The notes under the pieces were generated by a model, which did not search any database, was not told where the DNA came from, and saw only the letters and a list, made by a program, of their open reading frames with translations. Below, piece by piece: positions 20,066 to 31,119 of a stretch of 32,390 nt of DNA (positions are counted from its first letter, which is position 1; each line of letters opens with the position of its first letter). A program made the translations under genes and the position numbers. The DNA is from Elysia marginata (Eukaryota; Mollusca; Gastropoda; Plakobranchidae). The stretch lies in contig BMAT01002079.1 of assembly GCA_019649035.1 (NCBI GenBank), positions 140,899 to 173,288 of the forward strand, written 5' to 3'.

Positions 20066-20148
20066 GCAATTTTTCGATAGATTTTTTTATTTTTTTCTTC
20101 TAATACAGACGCATTAGAAAAGACCTATCGCTGGCCTGTAAAAATTGC
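20066..20148. other. Nested foldback (three-tier hairpin)
   Basis: GCAATTTTT (20066-20074) pairs with AAAAATTGC (20140-20148). The next inner CGATAG (20075-20080) pairs with CTATCG (20125-20130) across a 9-base bulge. The innermost TCTAAT (20099-20104) pairs with ATTAGA (20113-20118). The arms lie in the correct nested order. It could be a small decayed foldback element or a structured RNA. No flanking duplication was found. Confidence 0.5.
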
Positions 20149-20629
20149 GGGAGGTCCAGTGGCTAGACGAAGAAAAGAATAAGTGAAAAGAGATCCTCAA
20201 AGTATGAAGCTAAAAAGTTCTAATTTCATGGCAACAGATAGCTTAACTGGCCAGCCATTGTGTCGCACCGATTGAGTTCTTTTCCCGTAGGAATGGATGT
20301 GAAACAGTGTAAGAAAGGTATAGAGACAGGATTCTTTTTTTTTCAGCCTTCGGTACAAAAATATTTAGTAGGACATACAGGTAATGTTAAGGGACCCAAA
20401 CTATGGGACTGTTCAATTCAGGACTAGTCTCTTATGTGTGAAAAATTCGGATCAGCAGCGAATTCTTATTTGGGCAAGGTAGTTTATTCGAATAACTCTA
20501 GTGCTAAACCTAAGCCTAAAAACTCACCACTGCTTAAGGGGAACCACTCATAGAGAATTTTTATAAGGTTCACGGAACAGCCCCATTGCTCACTCAAAAA
20601 GCGCCAAGAGATGCGAAAGCGTCAAATTT
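20149..20629. other. Unique DNA, no gene seen
   Basis: No open frame or recognisable repeat. Confidence 0.6.
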
Positions 20630-20705
20630 ACTTACTTAAGTGGTATGCGCGCCTAAACTCCTGCTTGGAATAGCAGCGGGTGCTAGCGAGTGGTTCGAAT
20701 CCTAC
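20630..20705 (+). mobile_element. tRNA-like fragment, possible SINE relic
   Basis: A perfect pol III B-box consensus GGTTCGAATCC lies at 20692-20702. About 50 bases upstream, AAGTGGTATGCGCGCC resembles a tRNA D-arm or A-box segment (compare AGTGGTTAGCGCG). The middle is GC-rich and not convincingly cloverleaf-like. No body, tail or flanking duplication was identified. A decayed tRNA-derived element or a tRNA pseudogene are equally possible. Confidence 0.35.
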
Positions 20706-23700
20706 TCTTTTAGTTCTCTTTTTCTACTTGTCCATTAAGCCTCATCTGCTTGGTACTTAAAAGCTCATGTACACCTTTCTCCATTTTTTTTTACATTTTC
20801 CAAGAACAATTTACTTAGAGTGAAAAATTAAACGAAAAAAGGAATTACATTTTTCTTTCATGATCTGCATTAAAAATAATCAGTTTTATGATCATCTACT
20901 TAGAGGTGGAAGACTAGAGTAGTTTAATCTCATGCCGCAAGATAATAATTTTAAAGAGCAGGGGTTTGATAGAGTTTCAACTAATCAGCACAAATAAAGC
21001 GTATAATAAAAATTAGTTATTATTTGATGAATTTCCTTCGTATAATTTGTCATCTATACATACCTTTTTTTTACAGATAAGAATCATATTCATCAAACAA
21101 AATCAACAGCAGGTGAAAGAATAAACACGAGACATAAAAAAAAACAACAAAAAACTTTGATGAAAATGAAATACTGAAAGATTCTATTCATTACCAATAA
21201 TTGAAAATTCATCAAATCCTACGTACCGCTATGTCAAAACAAGGAAACTGTAATTTGTCACATCTTCTATAAACTTCAAACCACACTGGGGACAGCACAA
21301 TACGCAGGTGACCAACAACAGGTGAAAGCGCTCGGTCAAGCCTAGTGGTCAAGCCTGCAGCTCGTTAAGTTGATTATAATTCCAGAGTTTGTGTTTTCCA
21401 TCCATCACCGGCGGACACAGAAAACAGTGAGAGAGACACGGAGAGAGAGAGACTAGTGAGCCTACCCGCTGTAATTAATTCGGCATCATCGTGAGAAAGG
21501 GTTGGGAAAAGCGAGATGGGTCCTAATCATTAATTCATCAAAGTCCAAAACCACAGATTGTGTTTCTACTGAAATATGATACATTCAGTGTAGGCCCTGA
21601 AGGGTCTTTCAAAAGCTAGCTAAGATGAGGCAAAATAAAAACAATATGTTATGATGCTGTGATGTATGTACGTGCGGTTGGCAGTGATTGCCAATCGGTA
21701 ATAGAAAGTAGTAATATATCATCTTGTTTTGATGAAGTCGAACTGAATTGGTGACAGAAGTAATATAGCCGTTAGTTGAATTGAAGAGAAAAATATTTCT
21801 ATACATACCACACAATTTTCTTACCTTTATAATCATTATTTATGTTTTGGGTCACTTGAGACATTTTCTCAGAAACGTTTCATGGTCAAATTCTTCTCCA
21901 ACTTACACTGGGACCAATGTAACTTTTACTAAGTAACTTTATATAGAAGGAAGAAGATAACTTATGTTTAAGTGAAAATCTCATGGGTAGCGAATATTTT
22001 ACAATAAAAAGCATTTCTACAACTTGTGCAATACGACTCATTTAAGAACAAAAATCAACATAATTTATCGAAAGAGTCAATTTTTAATAATAAAATCTTT
22101 TTTCACGAAACAATCAAAGTTCTTAATTTACGACCTCAGTTTTTCGGAAAAAGGGTATAATTTCAATTTTTTTGAAAAGCTCTTTACACGTATTTTTTTC
22201 TCGCCTCGCTTGGGCTCTAAATCATGAGTACGCTAGAGCCATAGACAACGAAAGGTCTTGCTAATATGCCAGAATGACCGGCTGTCTTTTTTGGTGCTCC
22301 TTTGGGTATTTAAAAGGTATGTTGGTTAGAATTTGCCTGTCGCTGAATCGTTCTTCGGTGCATTAAGCTGAACAAAAAGTTCAGCTTGTTTCTTCATTTC
22401 AAAAATCCCTTGAAGATGCCTGGAAATAAAAATACGAGACAACTCGGTGTGACTATGGCCCCATCGAAAGATTTATACTTAACTGATAAGAATAAAATAC
22501 AATATTTCTTTTTCGCTGATCATTAACAGCCGAAAAGCAAACCCACCAGGAAGTATTGATAATATAATTAACCATCTCCAAAGTCCTAATATATAATGAC
22601 AATTCTATCAATGTATGCATTTATATTCTAACAAAATGCTACAATATGTCTTGTTATGTGAACACCATATTCGTACGTTTTACGACCTTTTAAACATAAG
22701 TAAGTCCCTATTAATTTCCAGGGCATTATCATAAATCTACATAACATCTCAAAGCTTTTCTCTTGTTTCATTGGAGTGGATAGTCAGAAACCTTTTAAGA
22801 AAGTATTTTTGAAAAAGCAAATATCTTAAGATTCCGATATGATATGTTGATCCCCTCCCCCTTCTGCAGTTTCAATACACATTTAAAAGGCGTATGAAAT
22901 GTTTCGTATATGTGCTTGTGCAAACTATGCCACTCTGTAAAACTATTGGGAATATTGCATAGAGGAAAGGATTGCCTTAGTAAATGCCTCAAATCATTTT
23001 CACCGCAAAAACAATGACCAAAGCAACCGATTCAGGTAAAGAGAGAAAAAGAACATTAAATTTTTTTTGCTCAACACCCCCCCCCCTCCCAAAAAAAAAA
23101 TGTTTACACGAACTCGTAGTTACTTTAGAGTCTCTAGAATTCTTAAGAAATCTAAAAATTGCCATTCATGGATCTTAGTTGTATATGATGTATACATAAT
23201 TATGTGCTGTGTACTGATAATGTACATATTATTACTATTTAAGAGTGACATTTTGTTGTGAAAAAAAAACAACAACAAAGTTTTGTGACCTGTTTCTTAA
23301 GAACTTTTTAATCACTCTTAATTGGTTGTTTTTTACTTTAAAATTAAAAAAAAAAACATAATTGTAAGTTTTGGATGACTTTTTCGCTGCTAAGATATGT
23401 TTGAAGACATTGCTTTGTTGTTGCCCTTTTCTGGTCAGCCTGGTGTGTGTGTGTATATATATATATTCTTTATTCTGTTTGAAAAATCTCTTTGAATAAA
23501 ACACATTGAGACAAAAAAATTGCACGGCATAGGTCGTTGCATTTTTTTTGTTGCAAAACATGAAATAGCAAATTAATTCTAAGAAGATAACAAGTTTATG
23601 TCCTATGGCACTATCCTAAATGCACTTTGATGTTTTCTATGTGTAAAGGGTGGAGAGATAACAGCAGGGTGTTATTTGTCTGAGCTTTTCCATGGAAGAA

Positions 23701-24629
23701 AAAATGTCTCTGAAAATAAATGAGAAATATAAAATATGGAACGGCAAAAAACAACCGACAAATAAAGAAAATATTTTGAATGTAAAACTCCGACAAAACA
23801 ATAAATAAATAAGCCAAAATGGCAAACACAGCCAAAGAAAATAAATGTAATGTCAGGTTTGTTTAGATGTTCGCCGTGCTGATTTAATATTCGTGTCAAC
23901 AATGACCATAACCTTTTTATGATAAATTAATATTCCAATTGCAGACATCAAAGACACGCACGAGAATAAGAAGTTAAACTTTTAATATATTCGTGTTTGC
24001 GAAAAAAAAACAAAAACAACCTAATAAAGGGAAATAATTTTTTTTTCAGAACATCAAATCATTTTATAAGAAAAGCTTGAACCCCCTCTTTTCACACGCG
24101 TCTACATAACTTTCAAGTCAAGCCCATGATAATTTTTTTTGAAGCGTAAATTTGTGGACACTAAAACCCTCGTGTGGCCAGACAAATTGTGTAGAAAGGA
24201 TTCACCCCCACACCGGCCAGTCTCGCTCTCCTCCATCCAGACACGCGGAGACCCTCTCTTTGTCTCACACACATATCAGTATTTACACTCAGCTCCGGAT
24301 AAAAGATTACGACGTGCCCAATGCTTTGTAACACACAGGCTCCCCATCACTCTAATTGACCCCTGAGCATTCTTCTCGATATCTTTGTTGTATGAACGCT
24401 TTTTGTAGGAGGGAAATAATTCACAAGAGCATTGTTTCTTGGATATGGAGGACCCGGGCTTTGATTCTATTAATGGCTATTGACATTTTAAAAAAAAATA
24501 TTTCTGATTTTCAAAGCTCTTTAAAGGATTTAAAGAAGCTGCATAATTTTATATCTATTGATAAGTCTATAAAGATGCATTAATATAATGTTGTTTGTTT
24601 TACAGATAACTGTTCCACACTCTATCGAC
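20706..24629. other. Long AT-rich unique stretch, no gene seen
   Basis: In almost 4 kb only short unrecognised frames occur, the largest a 108-codon minus-strand frame at 23235-23561. A 9-bp perfect hairpin lies at 22365-22387, a C-rich then A-rich run at about 23077-23100, and (GT)n(AT)n at about 23443-23466. The frame at 24139-24366 is in somewhat GC-richer DNA but matches nothing I know. Confidence 0.6.
22365..22387. other. Perfect 9-bp hairpin
   Basis: AAGCTGAAC and GTTCAGCTT flank a 5-A loop. It is not the histone mRNA stem-loop sequence. It stands alone, without a gene or a clear T-run terminator. Confidence 0.6.
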
Positions 24630-24641
24630 ATCTCTTTAAAG

Positions 24642-24940
24642 ACCGGCTCTGTGGCCTAGCGGTAAGACACCCGCTCAGAGATCGGGAGGTACGTGGTTCG
24701 ATCCCCGGCCGAGTCAAACCTAGGACTTTAAAATTGGTATTAGCAGCTGATCCGTCTAGTGTCTGGCACTATGGATTTAGTGCTAAGTCTGGTCGGCTCG
24801 GTGTTAGGATAATGTAACTGGGTGTGGTGTATGCAAGCGCTCCTCACATCACAGTGTGGCAGCATGCTTTCAATTGTCCACAGCACCGTCTCTGATACCT
24901 TGTAGTTGAAAAGAGACGTTAAAATTCAACCAACCAACCA
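24642..24940 (+). mobile_element. SINE family A, copy 3, intact promoter boxes
   Basis: A full-length copy. The A box TGGCCTAGCGG (24652-24662) and B box GGTTCGATCCC (24695-24705) both match the pol III consensus. The 3' hairpin CGTCTCT with AGAGACG is perfect, as in copy 1. The tail is TTAAAATTCAACCAACCAACC. ATCTCTTTAAAG (24630-24641) and ATCTCTGCAAAG (24941-24952) form a 12-bp target-site duplication with two mismatches. Copy 4 lies 3.8 kb away in the opposite orientation. Confidence 0.95.
24652..24705 (+). promoter_or_regulatory. Internal pol III promoter (A and B boxes) of SINE copy 3
   Basis: The A box is at 24652-24662 and the B box at 24695-24705, 32 bases apart between the boxes, which is normal for tRNA-type promoters. 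Both are identical to those of copy 4. They would recruit TFIIIC if the locus is accessible. Confidence 0.75.
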
Positions 24941-24952
24941 ATCTCTGCAAAG

Positions 24953-25339
24953 AATGTTCTATTTGTGATACTTTTTATTGAAAATAAAAGTGAATAAGCA
25001 CCAACCTCTCAAGAAGATTTATTCTTGATTTTTAAAAGAAAAGGAACATCGCCATGACTCGCTTTGTTGTATGTACTATAAGAATATCACACTCTGATTC
25101 TAGTGCACACCCGAACTCCACATTCTGGTAAATCACAAAAGCTCTAAACAACATTGCCAGGAATTCAATTGATTTAATGCATGAATATTTTAGGAGAGTA
25201 AACTAACTTGGGTGGAAGAGACCACACCCAGAGTACAGTATTGCCAGTGACAGACAATAACTATAATCGACGGGTACAAATTGTTAATTTTTGTCGCAAG
25301 CACTTTTTTTCTCTCTCGCCACTCAGCTTACTTCACAAC
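24953..25339. other. Unique DNA, no gene seen
   Basis: AT-rich sequence between SINE copy 3 and the GC-rich island, with no recognised feature. Confidence 0.6.
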
Positions 25340-25424
25340 TAGTTAACTCTTCTCGCCCGAGCACGTGATTTCTCCCAGCGTGCCTCTCTGGCCCCAAGCG
25401 ATGGGCCCCTACATCCGCCGGACG

Positions 25425-25432
25425 TGACGTCA
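25425..25432. promoter_or_regulatory. Full CRE (TGACGTCA)
   Basis: An exact 8-bp palindromic CREB/ATF site inside the CpG-rich island. A single exact 8-mer can occur by chance in 32 kb, so its weight comes from the island around it. Confidence 0.4.
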
Positions 25433-25638
25433 AATATTTCAGCAGGGGGTGTCGGGTAATTGATACAAAGTCTCCCGGGGGCTGTCTCTGCCCGATGCCC
25501 ATTCTGTTTAGGGAGGCTTGTTGACTTCGGAAATGTAATTTCTGTTAATGTGATAGCGCGCCGACGCACAGCGACAAGACCCAAGTCGCTCGACCCAGGG
25601 CCTGTGTTATGACATGCGCATTTCTATAGGACGACCAG

Positions 25639-25650
25639 GGCCTCTGGTGG
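25639..25650 (-). promoter_or_regulatory. CTCF-core-like word
   Basis: Read on the plus strand, GGCCTCTGGTGG fits 11 of 12 positions of the bilaterian CTCF core in its reverse-complement form (GCCMYCTRGTGG). Only the second base departs. It lies at the right edge of the CpG-rich island. Confidence 0.25.
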
Positions 25651-26420
25651 CAGCTGAACGAGACTGGTACAATGGTCGTAGACTGAGGGCGACAAATTGG
25701 AACTGACGGTTGTGAGGATATAGGGACCCTAAAAGTATAATAGGAGAACAGTCGAGAGTCAGGGAGATGTCGGATTGTGATGTGGCATGGGCGAAATCAA
25801 AAGCTTGCCAAAAGAGGCTTTTCTGACCTCTCTTAGCAGTTGACTCCTGCATCTTCATCATTTAGTATTCTAAAGCGCCTCCCCCCGCCCTCTCTCTCTC
25901 AACCGAAAAACTTATCAGTCCCCTCGCTCCCCCACAGACACGCAAGTGCGCGTCAACAGATACACTATTAATAGGGCACTGGTGTCACTTAAATTTTTAA
26001 AACTTATAACAGAAATTTATATTAGTAATGATTATGAAACAGGTTTATCCCATTAAAGCAATAATCTTGTAAACAAAAGAATGATAGTTTACGTTGAAAA
26101 AGCACCAGCAACTAAATAGACCGGAGGACTGGGCTCGGGAAATTTTTTTGCTCAAGTCTTTGCCGTTTTCTAGCTGGATTTACTATCAAAATATTATTGA
26201 TAAATTCACAACCCAGTTAAGCAATTTGAAAAAAAAATGTGTCGGCAAGGAGGTTAAAAAACACTCAGATAAGGTAAAGGTTTCAGACCTAAAGATGTGT
26301 ATTGTTATTAAACTTTGTTTGTGGCTTTGCTTTGAAGTGAAACATATCTTCCTCTTAGAAGGTGCAAAAAGGCAGCTGATTTAAATGTATCAAAATTGTC
26401 CTAATCAGCTGTCCCATACA
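25651..26420. other. Unique DNA, no gene called
   Basis: GC content falls away to the right. The 96-codon plus-strand frame at 26094-26384 (starting MKKHQQLNRPEDWAREIF) has a fairly protein-like composition but no recognised domain or gene context, so it is only a weak possibility. Confidence 0.45.
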
Positions 26421-26610
26421 GACATAGAGAAAAAGGGTGAGAGAAAATAAAAAAAGAGAGAGAGAGAGATGCAGAGAAAGGGGTAAGAGAAAGAAGGAAG
26501 AGAAAATGAGAGAGAGGGCGGGGAGAGAGAGAGAGAGAAAGAGACAGACAAAGAGAGAGAGGGACAGAGAGGGGGGAGGACAAGACTGGGAAAAGAGTAA
26601 AAAAGAAGCT
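26421..26610 (+). repeat. (GA)n-rich purine tract
   Basis: A degenerate AGAG/GAGAAA mixture without pyrimidine-rich interruption. Open frames on both strands (Ser/Leu-rich on minus, Arg/Glu-rich on plus) follow from the composition. Confidence 0.88.
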
Positions 26611-27927
26611 GGGGAGAAGTGTAGATAAAACATTTGACAAAGAAAAAGAGCAATGATCAAAGAGAAAACATTCATAGACATCAACTTAACTGAATGTTAC
26701 AAAGCAATCCCTGGCATTTTGCAAGACTCAAAAAGCGCGCTACGCAGTTATGCAACATTGGCGCGTGCCGTTAATTCCATTGTCCGGCTGTACCCACCGA
26801 AAATGGCATCATGAAAATAATGCGGCCGTGCATTGTCGTTTTAGCTAAGTGTCATTTGAGAATGTCAGCGCGCATACGAGAGTAGGGTCTTGGCCGAATC
26901 GGATGAAAGGAGTAACAAACACCCGCCCTCCCTCTTTTTTTCGTGGAATAATAAATTCGTCAAAGTAAGCAATAAGAGTTATAAACACTAGGGGGAGATG
27001 TTAAGAGAAAAGGCCAAAGCCAACACTCATCTTGACGGTTAATTATTGAAAGTGGATGATGTTACCACAGGATCCGAAACGTTCGAAAGCGCACAGTTTC
27101 CACGACAGTCTATTGGGAGTTCCCCCACAATAGTCGCACATTAGCCTGCGCTTACCATTTGTATAAAGTATTCATCGTAGTGACCTTTTCTTTCCCTGAG
27201 GCAGGAAGGACCTATCGGTGACCAACATTTCTAAGACGCGTTCTTCACTGTCCAGCCAGGTTTTCCATTCCTTACTCCAGTATGAGTTTTTTTTTGAAAA
27301 TGTTTTTTTTTTTGTAGGTTAGACGGCCCTGTAACTGATATGATTCACGGGAAAAAGAGGGCTTTAAGATCCCATAAACTATAACTTATGAAGATATTTA
27401 TAGGGTATGAAATCTTCTGAGACACTGTAAATGTGTTAAGCACTTAAAAGCCACCAAGTCAGCATTCTTAACTACTCTCTGATTGTTTCTGACCGAAGGC
27501 AACTAACATAGCAGTCTAAGGCTTTTCAACTAGCTATTAAAAACTTTTCATCGGGAATTAAACTTTATTTTTGTATTAACATCGCTTTCCAAACTATCGC
27601 TCATCTTTTTATCGCTCTTCCTCATTGCTCAGATTTACGCCTGCGGCTGGCCATGAAAAAAAATTCTCGATTGTTAGGATAACTACCACTAATTTGTTTT
27701 GTTTATTTGCATTCTCCCGAGGGATCAGTTATTAACACTAGAGAGTGGGGTACGAGCAAAAAAAGTAATAAATAAATAAAACAAAAACAAAACAAAAAAT
27801 TCCCCAAGCATTTATTATGTAGGAAGCTTCTCCGATACTTAAGCAGACATCGTTGATGAACATGCAATAAAAAATCAAGTGTCATTACTCTGCTGTCTCT
27901 ATGGTAAGCACGAATGACTGAGCGAAC

Positions 27928-27930
<3 letters not shown>
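26611..27930. other. Mixed unique DNA, no gene seen
   Basis: 26740-26900 is moderately GC- and CpG-richer. A hairpin CTATTG/CAATAG lies at 27110-27133. A TGATG...CCGAAACG word arrangement at about 27055-27081 loosely recalls retroelement-end folds. No coding region is supported. Confidence 0.5.
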
Positions 27931-27974
<44 letters not shown>

Positions 27975-28005
27975 CAGAGAGATAGAGAGAGAAAGAGAGA
28001 GAAAT
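27931..28005 (+). repeat. (GA)n microsatellite
   Basis: About 16 nearly pure GA units, then GAGC, GACA and GATA interruptions. The minus-strand Ser/Leu-rich frames that cross it are artefacts. Confidence 0.93.
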
Positions 28006-28710
28006 ATATTGTGTATAAGCCTTATACAACAAACTGATTTTTTACACCAATATTGGTAGATTGTGTGTTTATCCTGTAAGTTGGGCAAATATTTTGGCTC
28101 TTCTGAGTTGGGAAGCTTAAAAAAATGACGGACAGAAAATGCGCCTTATTGACAAACAATTTTTACTACTGCGATAGATTTTTCTTGCTTCTCCAGGTTT
28201 GGGTTAAGTTTCTATGTGACTCAATTGTACTAAAAAGAAAGAATAGCTTGGACAGTATCTTATATGCTTTTAACTATCTTGAAGTACTCTAGCTCGATGA
28301 TATCAAATTTATAACTCCTACAATTAAAAAGAAAAGGTTTATATAATTATGACATAACTATAAAAGATGGGGTGGTCTTGTTTTATTTCCACTTTCACAC
28401 TGATTCGATTGAATGGCTGATGAATCCAAGAGTTTAAAAACAAAAACTTTAACAAATAACGACAAAAAAAATATTCGGTAGTTTTACTGTTGGTTCGAAG
28501 TCCACGAAAGGCATAAATCGAAATGTTTATTATTCTTAAGAAAAAAAAAACACTACCCGCAGATTGTTAGAAATGTAGGATACTATTTTGCTGGGTTGAA
28601 ACTTAGAACAAACTAATAGTGGAGGCAGCGTCTGAACATTAAGGAACGATTGAAAGACCAAAGGTATGTAATTAATAACTAGTAGTTTGTAACTGGCTCT
28701 GCAGGAAAAA
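28006..28710. other. AT-rich unique DNA, no gene seen
   Basis: Nothing recognised up to the left target-site duplication of SINE copy 4. Confidence 0.6.
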
Positions 28711-28723
28711 TAGTGAGAAGAAA

Positions 28724-29028
28724 GTTGGTTGGTTGTTTTGAATTTTTAACGTCCCAGTAAACTTCGAGGTGATATTAGAGACGGGGCTAGGGACAATTGA
28801 AAGCGTGCTGCCACCCTGTGATGTAAGGGGCGCTTGCATACACCACACCCAGTCACATCATCCTGACACCGGGCCGACCAGACTTAACACTAAATTCATA
28901 ATGCCAGACACTAGGCAGATCAGCTGCTAATACTAATTTTTAAGTCCCTGGTTGGACTCGGCCGGGGATCGAACCACGCACCTTCCGATCTCTGAGCGGG
29001 TGTCTTACCGCTAGGCCACAGGGCCAGT
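28724..29028 (-). mobile_element. SINE family A, copy 4, minus strand, perfect TSD
   Basis: A full-length inverted copy. Its head is at 29028 and its CAAC-rich tail at 28724. A box TGGCCTAGCGG (29008-29018) and B box GGTTCGATCCC (28965-28975) are intact on the minus strand. The 3' hairpin is CGTCTCT with TGGGACG, as in copy 2. TAGTGAGAAGAAA at 28711-28723 and 29029-29041 is a perfect 13-bp target-site duplication, suggesting this is the most recent insertion of the four. Confidence 0.95.
28965..29018 (-). promoter_or_regulatory. Internal pol III promoter (A and B boxes) of SINE copy 4
   Basis: The A box (29008-29018) and B box (28965-28975) are identical to those of copy 3 and spaced the same. 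Confidence 0.75.
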
Positions 29029-29041
29029 TAGTGAGAAGAAA

Positions 29042-30437
29042 AATGCTTCGAATGAGCATGTCCCGGCTTAGTGTAAGTAACGTTTCTTTCAGTTGCAAGG
29101 CAATGAGTGCTAAAGCTTCTCTAACTCGAGAATTCCAAAGCTAATAAAGTTCCGGCCACTTTCACTTAATTAAAGCCTACTTCAATCCACGGTCACAAGT
29201 TCATACATTACTTAAACTTCGATCATTTTAGGATTTTAAACCACTTAATTTCAGTACTTTAGTCATGATATTTTGATTGTTGTTGGGGATTCTCCATGAT
29301 CATGCTGAAAGACAGGCAGGTAACAAATAATTTGACAAGAAAATCTGGGAAAAATTGTAAAAAAAAAAAAGAATATCCAAACATAGACCATGCTGTTAAT
29401 GAAGCTAAAATTATCATTAATGACCCAACTCATCTATAAAACCACAGTTTTAAGGGATATTTTCTCTTCTTTTTTGTTTTACTTGCATTTACAAATAGAA
29501 TGAAGAAGTTTTTATAGGTTCTCTTCCCTTCTTAGTCAGAAACTAAACAGACTTTGAATACTTTAATTAATAGCCTTTCAAACTTGTTCGCAAGTTGCAA
29601 TCTTTTTTAGATAATATGACTGACGTGAAGATTACACTAAACGTATAACTCCCCAATATGTTTTACTAGAAGACAAAACATAGGGGTTTAAAAAGGCATG
29701 AGAAACCGCATATGGCTGAGGGCCAATTTATACAAGAAGAAAGGGGGACTTGCACAGCAAAACCACATCTCCTTTATAGAGTTGCTGCAACTCTTTCAAT
29801 TAAGGCGTATCCAACCAAAACCCAAAGAGAAAGAAAACACCTTGTGGTAAAATAACAATGGTTTAACAACGTTAAACCCACGATTCACCATAATTCCATC
29901 ATGAAAAGGCGACTTCAATGAGAAAAGAAATAACATTTTAAAAGAATTAGAGAGCAAACATAATCTTGAAGAAGCTTTAAAATGCAAGTCTTTACAGTTT
30001 TGAAAAAAAATTCGTTTTTGAACGAGATACAATGATTTTGGGTACGGACAACGGAGAGGAGATGCTAGAATTAGAAAGAAGTATTCTCAAGCCTGTCTTG
30101 TATCTTTAACATTGTTGCCCCTCTCCGCCCGCTATTCTTGATTGGATCTCACCAAAGGCGTTTTGAAAAGAAACAACACAACAGCATGTGGAATGGGTAG
30201 TATAGTACCTCGCCGGGAGCTTCAATCGCGCCTACCAATTAGATAAATGACAGAAACCAGAACAAAACCAACAAAACCGTGGTGGGAAAACATAACGATT
30301 TACAGCGTGTGGGGACGCTTTACTGTAATGACTATTAGATCGAGACTAAAAAACGTGTGAATTTAAATGGTGACAAACATAACTAGTCAAGAATGCAACA
30401 ATCCGTTTGTAAAGTAACAATATTGAACAAAGCTGTG
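29042..30437. other. AT-rich unique DNA, no gene seen
   Basis: A 78-codon minus-strand frame at 29796-30032 is unrecognised. No repeat copy was seen. Confidence 0.6.
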
Positions 30438-30580
30438 ACAGAGAGAGAGAGAGAGAGAGAGAGAGATAGTGAGAGAGTGAGAGAGATACAGACAGACAGA
30501 GAGGGAACGAGAGAGAGAAAGATAGATAGAGAGAGAGAAAGACAGAGAGAGGAACAGAGAGAAAGAGAACAGAATGGATC
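30438..30580 (+). repeat. (GA)n microsatellite with GACA and GATA variants
   Basis: About 13 GA units (30440-30466) lead into a degenerate GAGA/GACAGA/GATAGA tract. Frames on both strands through it are artefacts. Confidence 0.92.
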
Positions 30581-31119
30581 CATTATTACCCTCCCGATTC
30601 TTTTCACCCTTAAGAAGTTTGCTGCTTGCCGTCGCTGCCGCTTCCTTTTTCGGCCTGCTCTGTTACAACATACACACATTTTTATCGTTTCCATTTTCTT
30701 CAGTCCCCGCAATCGTAATTATCCCTTATGGTGCCTATTAGCCTAGCAAGACGCTGCATATTTAGCGACGAATTACCTTCCACGGTGGATGATAAAGCGT
30801 AAATAATGGTCTTTAAATCGTCCGGCACTTTTAAAAATGCACAAGTGATTATGAATCCGCGGCAGGCAGCGCTTCTTTGAAAAGGCTTTTCTTTCAATGG
30901 TGAGAATATTTTGTCGCTGTTCAAAGAGAAAGATAACAAGGGAATCCGCCTTGAACCTTACCGTTACTATATTATGTAATTTGAAATATTCCGTTCGTCA
31001 TAGTCTATGATCATTCTAGTGTGGGTTTTATTTCCATTGTGACTCAGTCTCCACTAGATCTAGTTATCTTTACTGTCAACTCATTTGTTAGTAGGAAGAC
31101 ATTCAATAACGTCTTTTTT
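30581..31119. other. Unique DNA, weak possible conserved segment
   Basis: 30730-30900 is less AT-biased and holds a 79-codon minus-strand frame (30700-30939). It has a protein-like mix of residues, but no domain is recognised and nothing around it suggests a gene. It could be a conserved non-coding element, an exon, or neither. Confidence 0.35.

Larger units (their letters stand above)
25340..25650. promoter_or_regulatory. CpG-rich island, candidate promoter or enhancer
   Basis: This is the strongest local rise in GC and CpG in the window. It holds an E-box CACGTG (25362-25367, in the context GCACGTGA), a full palindromic CRE TGACGTCA (25425-25432) and a CTCF-like word (25639-25650). The minus strand is open at 25339-25584 (81 codons) and 25607-25861 (84 codons), as GC-rich DNA often is, but neither peptide is recognisable. 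I infer a regulatory island, possibly a promoter whose gene lies outside the window. No start site or transcript evidence is visible. Confidence 0.35.

Noticed and set aside
21320-21410. Possible tRNA-like head (GCTCGGTCAAGCCTAGTGG)
   Set aside because: The B-box position is too degenerate and there are no flanking duplications.
26094-26384. 96-codon frame with a protein-like composition
   Set aside because: No recognised domain and no gene context. Chance frames of this length are expected in 32 kb.
30700-30939. 79-codon minus-strand frame
   Set aside because: Plausible residue mix but no domain or gene structure. Kept only as a note on the unique segment.
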